The position numbers and the translations under genes are program-made. Shown here in pieces: positions 1 through 12,890 of a DNA stretch of 64,000 nucleotides. Numbering within the stretch: the first letter of the stretch is position 1; each line of letters begins with the position of its first letter. Source of the DNA: Trichoplusia ni (lineage: Eukaryota > Arthropoda > Insecta > Lepidoptera > Noctuidae). Below the pieces are notes generated by a model. The model had not been told where the DNA came from, did no database searches, and saw nothing but the letters and a program-made list of their open reading frames with translations. The DNA lies in NCBI RefSeq assembly GCF_003590095.1, contig NC_039478.1, positions 23,684,001 to 23,748,000 of the forward strand. Direction: 5' to 3'.

Positions 1-557
1 ACTTTTTGGTCAGTGTTTTGCAGTTTAATGCTAATTAGAAACGTATTTTTCTAGTGTTCCGCAAATATAAATTGATCAAACAGTGAATAGAACTGAGACA
101 TGACGTCACGACTGTGTATATTTTTTTGGAAATCGTTATCTCACAAGCTAACTCTGCTGAACTTTAATGCAGTTTAAATCTTTTTCAGTTTTGTTGTTGA
201 GAAAAGGGAAAAATGCGCGTTTTAATTTTCATACCCAGTCACCATCTTTATTTATTACCTTTCTCATTACCTTTCAAAATAAGGTACAGATAGATGGTAA
301 ACAATATCTTCCTTTGAATAGGTGGATCATCGACTACTAAGTACGCAAATTGGGTTAGACGTTCAATCGAATCCCGCCGCGTACCATTCGTCATTACGAA
401 TTGAATAGCTCTTAACTAGATTATGAAATCATGAAATGAATACCTATCGCTCACATTTTGATATACGCGAACCTTAATTTGAATCGCATAAATTACTCGT
501 TCTCTTTTTTTCTCTAAACGAACTTAACTATGCATATACTCGGCTTTTTTATACTTA

Positions 558-782
558 TACTAGCTGTCAAGGCGCAGTATGTACCTCCTAACAGTCGATG
601 ATCATAGTGGAGACCAAATATTAAGGGGACAACCCTTATCACTTAGGGTTATGAAAAATAGATAGTAGCCGATTCTCAGACCTGCTGAATAGGCATATAA
701 AATTTGACATAAATCGCTAAAGCCTTTTCGGAGGAGAGCGGTAACTAACATCGTGACACGGGCATTTTACATATTAGAAGAT
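558..782 (+). repeat. Dispersed repeat Y, copy 1
   Basis: Shares with 34225-34498, in order: ACTAGCTG, CCTTATCACTTAGG, ATTCTCAGACCTGC, TTTCGGAGGAG, CGGTAACTAACATCGTGACA and TTAGAAGA. A long-decayed interspersed element; no coding content. Confidence 0.7.
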
Positions 783-1170
783 ACCCACTTCTCGGTTTTC
801 GATTGACCTTTTTAAAGAGAAGTGTGTCAAATTTAACTTAAACGTTTTATTTACACAAAGCAAAATGTGAAACAAGAAAACTGGTACTGAAAAAGGGTTT
901 TAGAGGAAAAGTAACAATCGAATGATTCATTCCAATATAAACTCGTCTGATAAAAACAGGACAATCATGCAAAATATAATCCTCCGTGAGATTATTAAAT
1001 TCTTTCTCTACATGGCATTATTCGCGTGACCTATATCGTTAAAGAGGGAATAGAAGCTTAAATCAATTATATTAATGAACCAAAAAACATTCTACTAGTC
1101 TGTTTATTTACACAATTTAAATCGTTGGATTTTTCGACTTGATTTCCCCTTCATTTCACCTTTGTCACTG

Positions 1171-1316
1171 CCTTTTTATAGTAACTATTGTGTCAATGAT
1201 TCATTATTAAATGATGCAATAGTTTATTTACGCGTACTTATCGGGATAGCCCGACTATTGTCGGACCTAACCGGAGTTCTTAATCATGAGCTGACGCGGC
1301 GGGATCGCGAGTCGAA
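1171..1316 (+). repeat. Dispersed repeat X, copy 1
   Basis: From CCTTTTTATAGTAACTATTG to GGCGGGATCGCGAGT this matches, in inverse orientation, 12762-12890. Shared landmarks are TTTATTTACGCGTA, TATCGGGATAGC and AATCATGAGCT. The open frame across it is incidental. Confidence 0.7.
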
Positions 1317-3067
1317 CAAATTACCTAGAAGCCATCTATTTACTTTTTACGGATTTATCACAATTAATTGATCCTAGTTTACCAGAGCCATTGGTTTGCC
1401 TTCCTGACTAGTCTCTAACCTGATTTGGTCGAGGATATCCAAACGAATGCCAAAGATCGAGGTATGACAGTCGAGGATAAAAGTTGTTATGCTTTCTTAT
1501 CTCAAAACGTTTGAAAATTTTGCTTGTAGCCACTAGCCGAAAAAGTATTTTTTCGTGGCTCTTTCTTGTGTAAGTCCCCAGCTTCAAAATATTTCGAAAC
1601 AAAAACCTGAGGAACTTTTACTATATTCAGTTTTCTCTTTTAAATCAGTGCAAGTTAATCACGTTTTAACCAACCCCTAAGAGTTAAAAGCCGGGGAAAG
1701 TAAGTATGAGTAAGGGATTTCGCTCCTAGTTTTAAAACCTTCAGGAGATTTGATCTATAGGTTGTTGCCCAGTTGTTAGTCTGGTACCCTGTGAACTATA
1801 AGCCTGGATTTCCACCCATTATGCTTTACAGCAGGAGAGTGCTCCCTAAGCTTGAGCTTAAAACGAAGTGAAGCTGTACCTAGATTTTATTTTAAATGAA
1901 AATTTATTTTTCCGTCGTAAAATTGTATTTCGTTAAACCTTTGCACTGAAGGTACTGTAATCCAGACATTACCAAGAGTCTCTTTCAACGTACTTCTTCC
2001 ATGGAATAAAGATTCTAACTGGAATAAAATAAAGCATTTCTGCAGCCTTTGAGAAAGTAAGCTGTAACAAATAAAAAGAATGGGAATTAAAAAACTACAG
2101 TTTTCGAACGTTTATTCGAGTCAGCCATAATACTTGAGTGATGCATGTTTTTTTTTCGTTTCGCTTTAGGTTGCGAGAAACGACCTCTGAGCAATCATTT
2201 GTCGAACATATGTGGTATCATTATTATAGCGTTTGATAGAAGCACTAGTCAAATTACAGAATCGAATTGAATTAAAAAAAAAAACAAAGAAATGTTAATA
2301 CCTAGTTAATAAATACACCAAAATTGTCACTGTGCTTTTACCTTAAAAGGCAGTGCTGATAACAGATGCCTTACTATTATAAAATTAATTAAATCCAGAA
2401 GCTGTTGCCTTTGTCCAGCTCGAGGTGGTTCAAGAACAAGAGGAAGCCGGATTACAACGTACTAAAAAAGGTTCACTGAAAACTTTTTGCCGACAACCTT
2501 TTTTAATAGAAGTCTTTGTTGTTATTGTTTCAACACTTTACGGCTCATTTAAATTTAGTATTTACTGTGATATTCAATTGTAAAAACACGTTATGGCTAA
2601 TTCGGTATATTTTTTCAAAAATGTACACGATAAATGCATACAAAATCAATTTTTCCAATATAATTCCACATACTGCTTCATTTTGTTTTCAATTCACTTT
2701 TGGATATTACAAATGCCTAATGCTTGTGTATGTTTCTAGTTCATACATAGTTGTCTCAAAGTTCCTTTTTATGATTGCGATTTCAATCAACGAAATGGAA
2801 TTCAAGTTATTGTACAATCCCCGCCCGTGCAGGATCGCAGGATGTTTTAGCGAAGCTAAAAGTTATGTTCAATCATTTCGATACATTCATAGGAGTTTCT
2901 AATAGTTTCGAATTCCCGCAGCGTATACTGTTTGAATCTAAGTTGCTTTAATGCTGTAATAGCACTTATTGTAGTCAATTTAAAAGCTTCACATAGTATG
3001 GTACATTTAATTCGTGATGAGCGTAACTTATATGAGGTTTTAATAAGCAATATTTCTGAACCAGTTG

Positions 3068-3190
3068 AAGTCGCCACTGGGTGCGTCGCGTCGCGAGTTC
3101 GGTGCCCACGTAGGTCATTTGTGTGATCCACGAATGCTTGTTCTGAGATTTTGTATTTGTATGTTTGTGGATTAAATTCTTTATCGTGGG
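3068..3190 (+). mobile_element. SINE remnant, same family as 53.3 kb
   Basis: CACTGGGTGCGTCGCG, TGTGTGATCCACGAATGCTT and TGTGGATTAAATTC align in order with the 53.3 kb copy. The tRNA head is lost. Confidence 0.6.
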
Positions 3191-3937
3191 TGACGTCTTT
3201 TTAAATAAAAAAGATAGTACATTTAACGCAGGAACTTTAATATTAAACCTACAGATTTCTTCTTGAAATATTAGTGGAAATTTTATATTTTTCCTTAAAC
3301 ACTTGCAATAGGCCAGTATTGCAAGTATATTTAATAAGTTACTTAATTAAGAGGAGTGATTTTACGGCTCTCACCGACGTCCACGAATTTGATTCCTCGA
3401 GCAAACACAGCTATTGTCACTATTATGAAAGTTACAGAACAGGTTACACAAATCAAAGTATAGCAACTATTACAAGCTGTCTTATAGAAGGTGTTGCAAG
3501 TTGTGTCCTGTCACCCGTTGCCCGATGTGTATCGAGCCACGCGCTGTTCGACTGCGGTCGAACTCCACAAGTCTCGCTAGGCCTTACCGAAGTGTAGCGA
3601 ACCTTGGCAGGCCTTGTGTCTTGCCGAACTTGAGACAGACACACAGTTATAGCATATTCGGATTCACACGTAATTCTGTGCTGAGAAATCGTGCTACCTA
3701 CGAGTATGTATCTGAAAACCTCGGTATGGTTTTAATTTTTATAAAGAATATGTACTTAATTGTTAAAATGAATGTGTTGACTACCAACAATTGTTAAAGT
3801 AGTTGTTGTGCTGGTAGTTGCATCTCCGTACTTAGACAATGTTACAATTTTTATCTTCAATTTTTTTTCACATTTATTATTAGAGATTATTTTATGCTTT
3901 TGCTTCAACCGACTACTACCAATTCTTCTGAAACACT

Positions 3938-4165
3938 ATGGCCTAATGATCTAGTGGTTGGAGGCAGTGGCAGCTATACCGGAGATTATGGGTTCGATTC
4001 CCACCCAGGACAAATGTTTGTGTGATGAGAACAAAAATAATTTGTTCTGTTGCGTGTAATGTATTGTTTGTTTATCAGTTGTCTAGTATTTAAAATACAA
4101 GTTTTGCTTTGTGTGAGACTCGATAACGTTGTGAGAAAGTTGTAAGATATGTTATAAACGAAAAT
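3938..4165 (+). mobile_element. tRNA-derived SINE
   Basis: A degenerate A box (GATCTAGTGG, near 3949) and an intact B box (GGTTCGATTCC, 3991-4001) form a tRNA-like head. The tail includes TTTGTGTGATGAGAAC and GCTTTGTGTGAGACTC segments typical of a lepidopteran SINE. Confidence 0.75.
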
Positions 4166-4374
4166 TCTTTAATAAACTACCAACCTTACTCTATATTTAT
4201 GGATATAAACATAGCCACATGCCACTGACTTTCTAACTTATAGTACTTCCCCGGCAATCTCAACTTAGTCTAGAAGAGATATGAAAGTATAATTGAACTA
4301 GTTGGTGAAGAAGCACCAAGTCAAAGGCAATTGAAATTCAACGCTTTTACGTGAATCTAGAATCTAGGGTAGGA

Positions 4375-4500
4375 AGAGTTCCGTACCTATCTGTCCGTCT
4401 TTTACCGGGCTGTATTTCATGAACCTTGTACCTAAGCTAGACTCGAAAAAGCTACAGATTTTGTATATCTGCTGAAATTATAGCAACATATAATAAAAAT
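4375..4500 (-). repeat. Interspersed repeat Z, inverted partial copy
   Basis: GAGTTCCGTACC, CTGTCCGTC and GGGCTGTATTTCATGAACC appear in the order expected for the inverse of repeat Z. Confidence 0.55.
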
Positions 4501-5814
4501 AAAATTAAGATTAGGAACCGCTTGCTGTTTGCAATTTTAAAACCACTTTACTGCAATATTGTTTTTCTTCATCCTATAAATGTCCCAGTACCATCACAAT
4601 CCCAGTTTTTAGATGTCTCACTGCTAGGCACAGGATTTTCCCGAGCAGAGAAGGGTTAAGCGTTGATCACCACGCTAACTTACAGCGTGTTGTATATCAG
4701 CTTTCAATATTTTTAATCTAAGTTTCCTTACGATATTTACTTCACCGTTCGTCAGGTTTCTCTAGCTTGTTTATAGGTCACCCTCTGTGTCGCATTCGAC
4801 TTGCACTTGAATCCTTTTTATCTTTATTTTCTGATTCTAAAAGTTCTTTTAGAATCTCTCCAGGAGCCTCTCAAAGTACAAAGCAATAATACGAAAGACG
4901 CTGTACTCAAAAGAAAATGCAATATCGATGCAATAAAAGTATCGTGTTTCACACCGAGTGTCAATTTATTTCAGATGTTCACTGCACTGTCTGAATAAAG
5001 ATGATTTATTTATTAAGTCTTTTAAGATTACTGATAAATACATGATAATAGAATTCTCAATTCGAATTTGAACATAAAACCTCAATAAAGTTCAATTACT
5101 TCATTCAATAATGAATTTTGGTTGTTTTAAGAATGACCTTTTCAACGCGCGACTAGAGTCAACATTGCAGCATTGGAAAGTTTTGTAAGTGCCAGGAAAA
5201 CGGCCTATTTGAAATGAACGCCTTTTTTGGTCGTTATGTACGTTTTTGGTGACTTTGAAATTTATTGGTCACCTATTTCCTTTGACCAATTTGTACGGTC
5301 TCTCATTGTCGTGAGTCCGACTCATACTTGACCGGTTATTTGCTCATTCATCGTTCATTCATGATATCTTCTGCAGTGTTGGCATTGTATGGACCTGCTA
5401 GACATATATACCGCCATTGTATACCACCTATCTGTACAGTTATGATAGAACGCCCATTGTGCGTTAGATCCACGTTCCCAGCTCCAAAGGTCAAAGGTTA
5501 ATGCATTGTAGAGGTTCTTTACATCCAAGTATCCTTTAAAGTGATTGAGATTGGATGACCTTTTAAAAGAGTAGCCCATAGATATACCTAATTTATAAGT
5601 ATCGAATAACAGCCTGATAATTCCGGATTAAAAGAACAAAATGTACGACTCTAAATTAAAAACTTTTGTTGCTAGTTGACCTTTTTAGGGGTCATTTTAA
5701 ATCGTAACATTGACTTCTAATGGCTATGAGGTTAAAAATGTAAATCCAAGTAGAGGACACGTTTTTTTTATTTAATTAAATCAATACGACGATAAAATGC
5801 ATCAGAGCAAGTAT

Positions 5815-5915
5815 AACGGATGGTAGTGCAGGCTGTAACAGCACTCGTCGGTAAAAAAAGTTCAGATTAATGACGTAACACGACAGATTTCAACTTAATG
5901 TATCATACTCATTTT
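5815..5915 (+). repeat. Diverged repeat W, copy 1
   Basis: GTCGGTAAAAAAAGTT, ATGACGTAACACGA and GATTTCAACTTAATGTA correspond in order to segments at 30130-30240. Confidence 0.45.
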
Positions 5916-6232
5916 GGATGACGTGACAAATGTCTTTGGAGCACTAATTAATTATAATTGTATAAATCCCAATTATTTAATTGATTACGGACGAAGTTAT
6001 GAAATTTGATGCAATATTTCCAAAAAAAGCACTTACCTAATCACATTATTCACTCAGGTTCGGATTAAAAATATGTAATGTTGAATGGGATAATATATGC
6101 GGAGATACAAGTATAATATTTGTACTTCAAAAAATCCGAAGAATATTGCATTTTTTACCACTATCACAAAGAGATAGTCCTGTTGATATACCTGCTTTTC
6201 ACCATTCTAACAGTTTCTTCTCCTTGTTCCAG

Positions 6233-6376
6233 AGCAACTACACAAAATTCCTGAAGAACTTGCACACGGAGCAGATCGCTAAGCTCCATGCTAAGAATCA
6301 GCATGAGTGCGACCTGCTTGAAGACCTGAGGACTTACACCATCAAGCGGTCCGCCGTCGAGAAGTCCTACTCCGAG
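6233..6376 (+). CDS. nwk: nwk (Nervous wreck) F-BAR domain exon, N-terminal part
   Basis: This internal exon encodes 48 residues starting SNYTKFLKNLHTEQ and ending IKRSAVEKSYSE, which matches the start of the F-BAR domain of insect Nervous wreck (human FCHSD1/2). Nwk is a peripheral membrane protein with an F-BAR domain and two SH3 domains; it bends membranes and links endosomal trafficking to actin assembly at synapses. A polypyrimidine tract runs into the acceptor AG at 6231-6232, and the donor GTACGT follows at 6377. The next AG (6233-6234) could be used instead, which would create a Gly codon across the junction, as in the fly protein. The exon ends in phase 0 and joins the exon at 44872. 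The initiator Met and first few residues are not in the window. Recognition is from family memory; the reading frame and splice sites are seen directly. Confidence 0.93.
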
Positions 6377-7348
6377 GTACGTACTAAATCTGAGAATCAA
6401 TGAAGGATATTCACTTTTGACGGCATAGGTTTAAAGTTCATTATTGAATGAAAACTTTTGGAAAGCGTCACTAATTTCGAGTACATTGTTTGCTGAAAAT
6501 GTGTATCGTTCATTTATTTTTAATGGGATCTCTGAGGAGGCTGTTGAACTGTGTGAGTAAGCAGGTAAGTGGAAGGAGGATAGGATTGATTATAATCGTC
6601 AAGGTAATTGATGGTCAGTCGTTGCTCTGGGAGCCACTATATCATAATTCAATATATCATAACACTATACTATCTCTTTCAGTAACATTACTGTAAGCGT
6701 GATAGAGAGACAATTATCAACGTATAGTTTTTGAGTCTCAACTGTAAGTCATACCTTAAAACATGTACTACAATTAAGACTATTTGCCAAAGAACCGACT
6801 AAGATTTTATACACCTGAAAATTATTCTTACAATAAATGACTGCTATAGAAAGTTCATAAGTTAGTGCATATGTAGATATATAGGTATGCTTTGTTTGAA
6901 ATGGATTACGACGTCGTGTAAAGAAAAGGTTAAAATAATTCTAATACCTAATGTCATTGAACAATTTATTAGTCCAAGTTTTAGTGACAATTATTGGAAA
7001 AACATAATGTAAACTGAAATGATAAAGCTGCTTAAAATAAATCCAGGAATGAAACGGATTTCGAAAGCCCATTAATATAAAGCAAAATAATTGTCATAAT
7101 TTGTTCGACACGCGAACCGATGCTGCCGTAATAAACATAAACGAGGTATGATTTAGAATTGCATCACATCAATCAATTACTTTAATTGGCCGCAAAGTAT
7201 CTGTCAAATGAACCTAATGGAATAATACTCATGATTCGAATAGTCTATTAGCGGTATTATTGCTTTATAGGATTAATATTAATCTGAAATGTAACATTGT
7301 TTTGTATTTTAAAGTATTCAGATCGAATTAAGTTAATGTCTTTTTACT

Positions 7349-7450
7349 CTAGCTGATCACGCGACTTCGTCCGTATTTTGCGTAAAATTTGCTGATACGT
7401 GCTCTGTTTTTGAGTTTAGTTTTCGGGTCAATATGCAGCCTATGTAATTT
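7349..7450 (-). mobile_element. Helitron-like 3' end fragment, inverted
   Basis: CTAGCTGATCACGCGACTTC on the + strand is the inverted 3' end of the subfamily A elements (CTAG plus hairpin half). The rest of the element has decayed. Similar fragments are at 7759 (CTAGCTGTTGCC) and 12360 (GCGACTTCGTCC). Confidence 0.45.
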
Positions 7451-7899
7451 TAAAATAGACAAAATAGTCTTTGGAAGGAAATAAAATCGAATACGTATGA
7501 CGTAATTCCAAGAATGAACGTATTGCTTCAATAGCCAGTGACAGGTGGAGTCAATTCCAATTTCAAATGAAATCAAATCAGTCGCTACAGACCTATTGAG
7601 AGACATAAGTCGCGCACTTGTGTGGTTACCGCTCCAATAGCTCAGGTGAAGTGAACTGCAACGCCAATGGCATACTAAAAAAGGATTCGAAAGAATGTTG
7701 CCAATTAGAACTCGAGTGTTTACCTCTTTTTATCCATGCGTGAGTTTTATAGTTCACTAGCTGTTGCCAACGGGCCCGACTGATATAAACCGAAGTTGAT
7801 TTTGTTTTTATTTTAGAGCACAGTGGAATTTTTAGAGGTAGGAAGAAATTCAGTTTACATTATAGGTAAAAATGAAATCCGCGGCTTCTAAACTGTTCA

Positions 7900-10800
7900 G
7901 CGAGTCACACAGACCGCCAAGGTAGAACAATCAGTCGACGATGTACGCTTAGCCTTATGTTCAACTGAAATGTGTACCGGATTAAGGCCTTCCTCTCTGG
8001 GACGTCAGCCGCTGTCGCGTTACCATGGCAACCTACGGTAACCTACGATAACTAAATAGATACCAGTGGCTAATAGACTCACGTCAGCTTCTCTGCTATT
8101 AGATTTGTTAACGTACACGAAAAGGTTCTTAACTATTTTATACATTTTGCAATCGACTTTTCATGATAGCTCGGTGAAATAGCGCGCGTGCAGCTGACTT
8201 AATAAAAAATTGTAGGCAATCAATATCAATTCTCTAAAAACTGACAGCAAATCCAAAATGGCGATAGACAAATGGCAGCCAAGTCAGCTGTCAAATTAGT
8301 CAGCCATGTTGCTGCCGACATCCCTTTAGTGTCCCAGTGAGATAGAAACCTAAAAAAAATCTATCCACGAGTTGCAAATCCCGTACGTTTTGTACTGTCC
8401 ATGGCAGGTTTCATTTCAAATTTGTCGACAGACCAATTTTTCTCCAATTCGCCATGACAGTTTTCGAACTGAGCCGTTGTTTCAGTTTTTTTTCTACACA
8501 GGTGGTACGCGGGTAGTAACAAAGTTGCGTACAACTCCCAATTCAATTAGAGTTCATTGAACTAGTCTGTTCATAAAATGTATTTCTAAATTTAACGCGT
8601 AACTAAAATACAATAGCAAATCGGTTTACGTACTTAAATTACAACAGTGAATTAGCAACCGCAAGCATTATATTCGTTTCATTCCATTCGAACAAAATAG
8701 TCCGTTCACCAAATATTTTACATTTTGGAATTTGAAACTTCACAATAAATCATCCCTCACAAATATTGGCAATTTATTTTTAGCGCCGACCGGTAATTAA
8801 AACTACATTCTGTTACGAATTTTGTTGGAAATGCGATATCGGGTATGTTCATCCGCTTAATAGGATATTAGTTTAATAATATGATGAGATGAATGAATAA
8901 TATATCTCTCTTGTTATTTGGAGTATTCACGAGGGCTCGGAAATAAAACACATTACGTGAAAATTATGGAGCAGCAGACGTTTTATCAAATTGGAATCTG
9001 CCATCATCGCGAGCTTACTAGACTTGTTGAATGGGTGAATTGTCTTACTCTGTAGTAGTGGTTTGTTTAACGTTTCTGTCTGTCTGTTTGTGGTCATCAT
9101 ATTCCGTTAAAGGCTCGAGCGATTACAGTTTAGTTTGTATTTTACCAAAAGGTGAATTATAGAAGTGTTTCTAGACACGATTGATAAAAGTCCGTCGAGC
9201 CATTTAAAAGGTATGGGGAGGGAGGACTTTTTAAATGTCGAAGGCTTTTCTGATAGTCAGATACCCAATGGCTGCAGTAGGTACTTATACATAACATAGC
9301 ACGACAACTAACATAACTACCTAAATTTGATTTTGTAGTCGTTTTACCAGACTTCCGTAGCTGACTATACTATCACTTACGGAGAAATTACGATTTACCT
9401 ACATTTACTTCATGTATACGACAAAAGCCAATTTGAAAGTCCGCGGTACACTCCATAACAGGATTAGCGGTAATCAGAAACCCTCTTCAGTGTTAATCCT
9501 TAATACACAGTCATATCCGCGTTGTTATAGCTTACTACATGAAATTAAATACCTACATCGTATGTACCTATATTCATCTAGCTCTATTTTCCCACGAAGA
9601 TTGACATGTAGGTACCAACTACTTACTTAGATTCAACAAGTTTTTAGGTACCTTATCTAAAAGATTAGGAAACGGGATGAATACGATTTAAATCAGGGTA
9701 AATAGAGACAATAAATAGACAATAATGACTCTCCCCTGATTATTACGACTCGATGCACACAAGAGGTAGTTTGTGGAAACCATATCTCCTAAACGGGTGA
9801 ACCGATATGGATTTTGATTTTGTCAGACGTTCGTATCTTGTTGTGATAACTCGTGTCAAGACGAGAAAATATAATCCGGTGGTATTCAACCCATTCTCAC
9901 CCCATTCAATAGTTTTTGTCATAGTTTCGAATTAGCAATTTCCAAACCATATCCTAGCAAAAATTATCAGTATTAAATAACAAACAGGCTTACAAAATCA
10001 CAAACTTTGGCCTTTACCTGTATTACCTATTAGTCTAAATTTTAAACTTTATTAAACCTAGGTTAATATTACAGAGATTATTTACTTTGGAAAGTATTTG
10101 CCCGCTACTTACTGAACTAACTTCATTAGTACGTATTAATTAGAATTAGATAAGACTCGTTCATACTTAGCTGTAATTGGGCATCGGTTGTACGATCTGT
10201 TTACGTGATCGACGTTGTGTTTGATCGATTGAACCTGTAGGTAATTAGAGAAAGATCGCTGGGGAAGTATTTTGGCGAAGATCAATCATGCTTGTTTTTG
10301 TATTACCTGGTAGACTTACTAGGGTGGGACTAGTGAGTAGGTATATAAGACTTAGATACACTTTGATTTTTTTAGATATCTACTTTCTGATGACTTTCGT
10401 GACTGAAGGTATGTATATGTTTGTTACATCTTTACGCAAAAACGGCTTAACGATTTAGGTAGAATTTTAGTTCAATCGATATCTTTGCATGTCTGATATA
10501 TTAGCACAGCCTATTTTAGCCGAATTCGTTGATTGTTTTGATGTTGTTATCGGCATCCAGGCGGGCATAGCAGCAAGCAACAGCTATTTTAATTAATATT
10601 ATAATGCATTTTTATAAATAAACTGTATGACTTACAAAATTAGAGATAATATAACGGTGTGAATAGGACTGCATAAATAGACGGGGGTTTTTCATTTCAA
10701 TTATTTAACGTCAAAACAGTAAAACAAAAATGACTACTTAGCTTCAAAAGTCCACCGTAACTCGGACCAAAGTTTGAAAACCTGCCAGATAAAGAAATTC

Positions 10801-11675
10801 CTCTAACAGTGATAAACTATGATTGATGCTACCTTACTTTAAAATACTAAGTCCTAACGACTGCCATATCGCATCTGTGAAATTAAGACGGATTCGATTC
10901 GGTAACGAGAGTTCGTCGTTCACCAAACTATCAGTCTGAACATCGTCAGACGAAAGTTTTGAACTTTGGGTGAAATAAATAGATGGGTGCTTAAGTATAT
11001 TAGTCGTTAACTGATTGCTTTAGACTTGTCTGTCTATCTTGTTTATAGTAGCTAGCTTTTATCTTCATTTTTTGTAACCAGATTTTTTTTTTATTGAATT
11101 TTATTTCGTTTAAAGAGTTTTTTATTCGCTATGGTAGTTAGTTGCGACAGCTCACGCTATTGGATACGATCGCTGCCGTAACCCGTTATGTCGCACATAT
11201 TCAGATTAGGTAGGTAGGGAATTTAGATTTAGATACCTACCTAAATAGAAAGGTATAGTTTTTATTTCATACCATTTTGGTTCATACATGTAAAGGATTC
11301 TTCATTTAAGCATGTAATGCTTGTAGTTGAAACCTTCAGGTCTAAGTTCTGAATAGGTGTTTGCTAGTATGGTTAAAATTTAAAACTATTTGAATTCAAG
11401 TAAAACGAATCCCGCTTTAAGTTAATTAATCTTTGTATCGCGGAAGTTTTTAAAGTTTCAGGTCACATGCACGAGGACACCCATTTTCTTATTGTTAATC
11501 CCTCTTTTGTTTATTGATGCCTTTCAGTTTTCTATTTATTTCATTCAAATTAATATTTACCTAGTGTAAGTAAGCTTCAGACATCCTGCACCTAGTCTCT
11601 TAAGTTCTTTCATCTGCTAAGATGTTACATTCAATGCAAAAACATTCTTACATAGAAACTTTTGCATTTATAATA
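7900..11675. other. AT-rich intron, no feature recognised
   Basis: No coding, RNA or intact mobile feature was recognised. Weakly repeat-like text at 9770-9900 (CATATCTCCTAAACGGGTGAACCGATATGG) looks like old element interior. Confidence 0.5.
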
Positions 11676-11678
11676 TTA

Positions 11679-11903
11679 CTACCTGTTGCCCGCGACTTCG
11701 TCCACGCGGTTAGAATTTTTTCCGTTTTTTTTACATTTTCTATTGTATCTTCGCTCCTATTAGTCGCAGCGTGATATTATACAGCCTATAGCCTTCCTTC
11801 ATAAATGGTCTATCCAACACAAAAATAATTTTTCAATTCGAACCAGTAGTTCCTGAGATTAGCGCGTTCAAACAAACTTTTCAGCTTTATATATTGGTAT
11901 AGA
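11679..11903 (-). mobile_element. Helitron-like element, inverted copy (subfamily A)
   Basis: On the minus strand it starts TCTATACCAATATATAAAG and ends near CGCGGGCAACAGG, where the expected CTAG has mutated. The hairpin sequence reads GCGACTTCGTCCACGCGG on the + strand. A tRNA-derived SINE begins about ten bases beyond its 5' end. Confidence 0.65.
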
Positions 11904-11911
11904 TTAAAATA

Positions 11912-12115
11912 AATGCGGACAACATCACATACATTGCTCTGAACCCAAAGTAAGTTTCTAAAGCACTTGTGTTATGGAATTCAGATGCAACGAAGGTACC
12001 AAAAACACCCAGACCCGAGACAATTTTTACATTGACCCGACCGGGGATCGAACCCGGGACCTCAGAGCTAGCGACACCTTACACCTTGCGTACGCCACTC
12101 GACCACGGAGGCCGT
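11912..12115 (-). mobile_element. tRNA-derived SINE, near full length
   Basis: On the minus strand the head reads GGCCTCCGTGGTCGAGTGGC, with a pol III A box (TGGTCGAGTGG) and B box (GGTTCGATCCCC at 12054-12043), followed by a tail that includes a GTGTTTTTGGTACC segment and ends ATGTGATGTTGTCC. I recognise this as a SINE family widespread in moths. It is the best-preserved SINE in the window. The tRNA head has no anticodon-loop structure typical of a working tRNA gene. Confidence 0.85.
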
Positions 12116-12355
12116 GAAAAAAGAAATAGGTATTAAGCTATTTGACTTGGCCATGCCTTTTTCTATAACACCTGTACCTACTTATAATAAGTCTTATAAG
12201 GACGCAGTAGTATGATGTCATAGTCGGTACCGACTAAAACTTTCAGGTTATAATTTTCACCAAGTTTGTTGCGCTATAAAGCATATGGACACCAAGTTTT
12301 ACCAAAACAAAGCTTCGTTCCACTCTATTGACATGTTTGACGTCTTCATTAAGAA

Positions 12356-12410
12356 CTTTGCCTGCGACTTCGTCCGATCGTAGCTTTATGCAAAAAGTAC
12401 TCAAATAAAA
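12356..12410 (-). repeat. Decayed Helitron-like 3' fragment
   Basis: GCCTGCGACTTCGTCCGATC matches the inverted 3' hairpin region of the Helitron-like family, with no recognisable terminal CTAG. Confidence 0.4.
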
Positions 12411-12761
12411 AAAGATAAGTCTGATTTTAGAAATATGAAATGTATGGTTGAAAAACAATAGAATATGTATACTTGCTTACTAGGTTACGCCAGCATAACT
12501 TTCGGTTTTCGCAACATACATCGCTTTAGTTATATAGCTTCAACATCAGCAACGTGAAAAAAAACACATTCGCATTTTTAACATTAGTGAGAATACATAA
12601 GAAATTCGCATTAACATCCTGTATGTGAGGTACGATAAGTACCTTAGTACATAGGTCTTATATTCTAAATAATTTCGCGTTTAACTCCAACAAGTAAGCG
12701 ACCAATGGCCGAAAAGGAATAAACAAATAAGAATACATTTTTTTTAAATGTCTATATAAAG

Positions 12762-12890
12762 AACTCGCGACCCCGCCATGTTAGCTCATGATTAAAGGCT
12801 CCGGCTCGTTTCCGAAACTAGTCGAGCTATCCCGATAAATACGCGTGAATAAACCGTTGCATCATTTTGTCCTCACGTTACTATAAAAAC
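12762..12890 (-). repeat. Dispersed repeat X, copy 2
   Basis: Inverse copy of 1171-1316: on the minus strand TTTTTATAGTAACGTGAGG, TTTATTCACGCGTATTTATC and CATGAGCTAACATGGCGGGG. It is close to the 3' side of COQ8 but outside its coding exons. Confidence 0.7.

Larger units (their letters stand above)
1..6232. other. Upstream nwk intron or 5' flank
   Basis: Apart from repeats Y, X and Z, the SINE copies at 3.07 and 3.94 kb and a GC-richer block at 3500-3620, this is AT-rich DNA with scattered short open frames that lack a family match. I did not find the nwk initiator exon here, so this is probably intron, but the 5' end of the gene is not defined. Confidence 0.5.

Noticed and set aside
2420..2460. 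Homeodomain helix-3-like WFKNKRKPDY reading
   Set aside because: Only about ten residues, no helix 1-2 upstream, and another frame looks equally coding-like; most likely chance.
6146..6232. In-frame ATG upstream of the first nwk exon as the real start
   Set aside because: The 29 codons before 6233 include the polypyrimidine tract and acceptor and do not match the family N-terminus.
11912..12115. Functional tRNA gene
   Set aside because: A and B boxes are present but no tRNA cloverleaf with proper anticodon arm; the tail shows a SINE. The same holds for the other tRNA-like heads.
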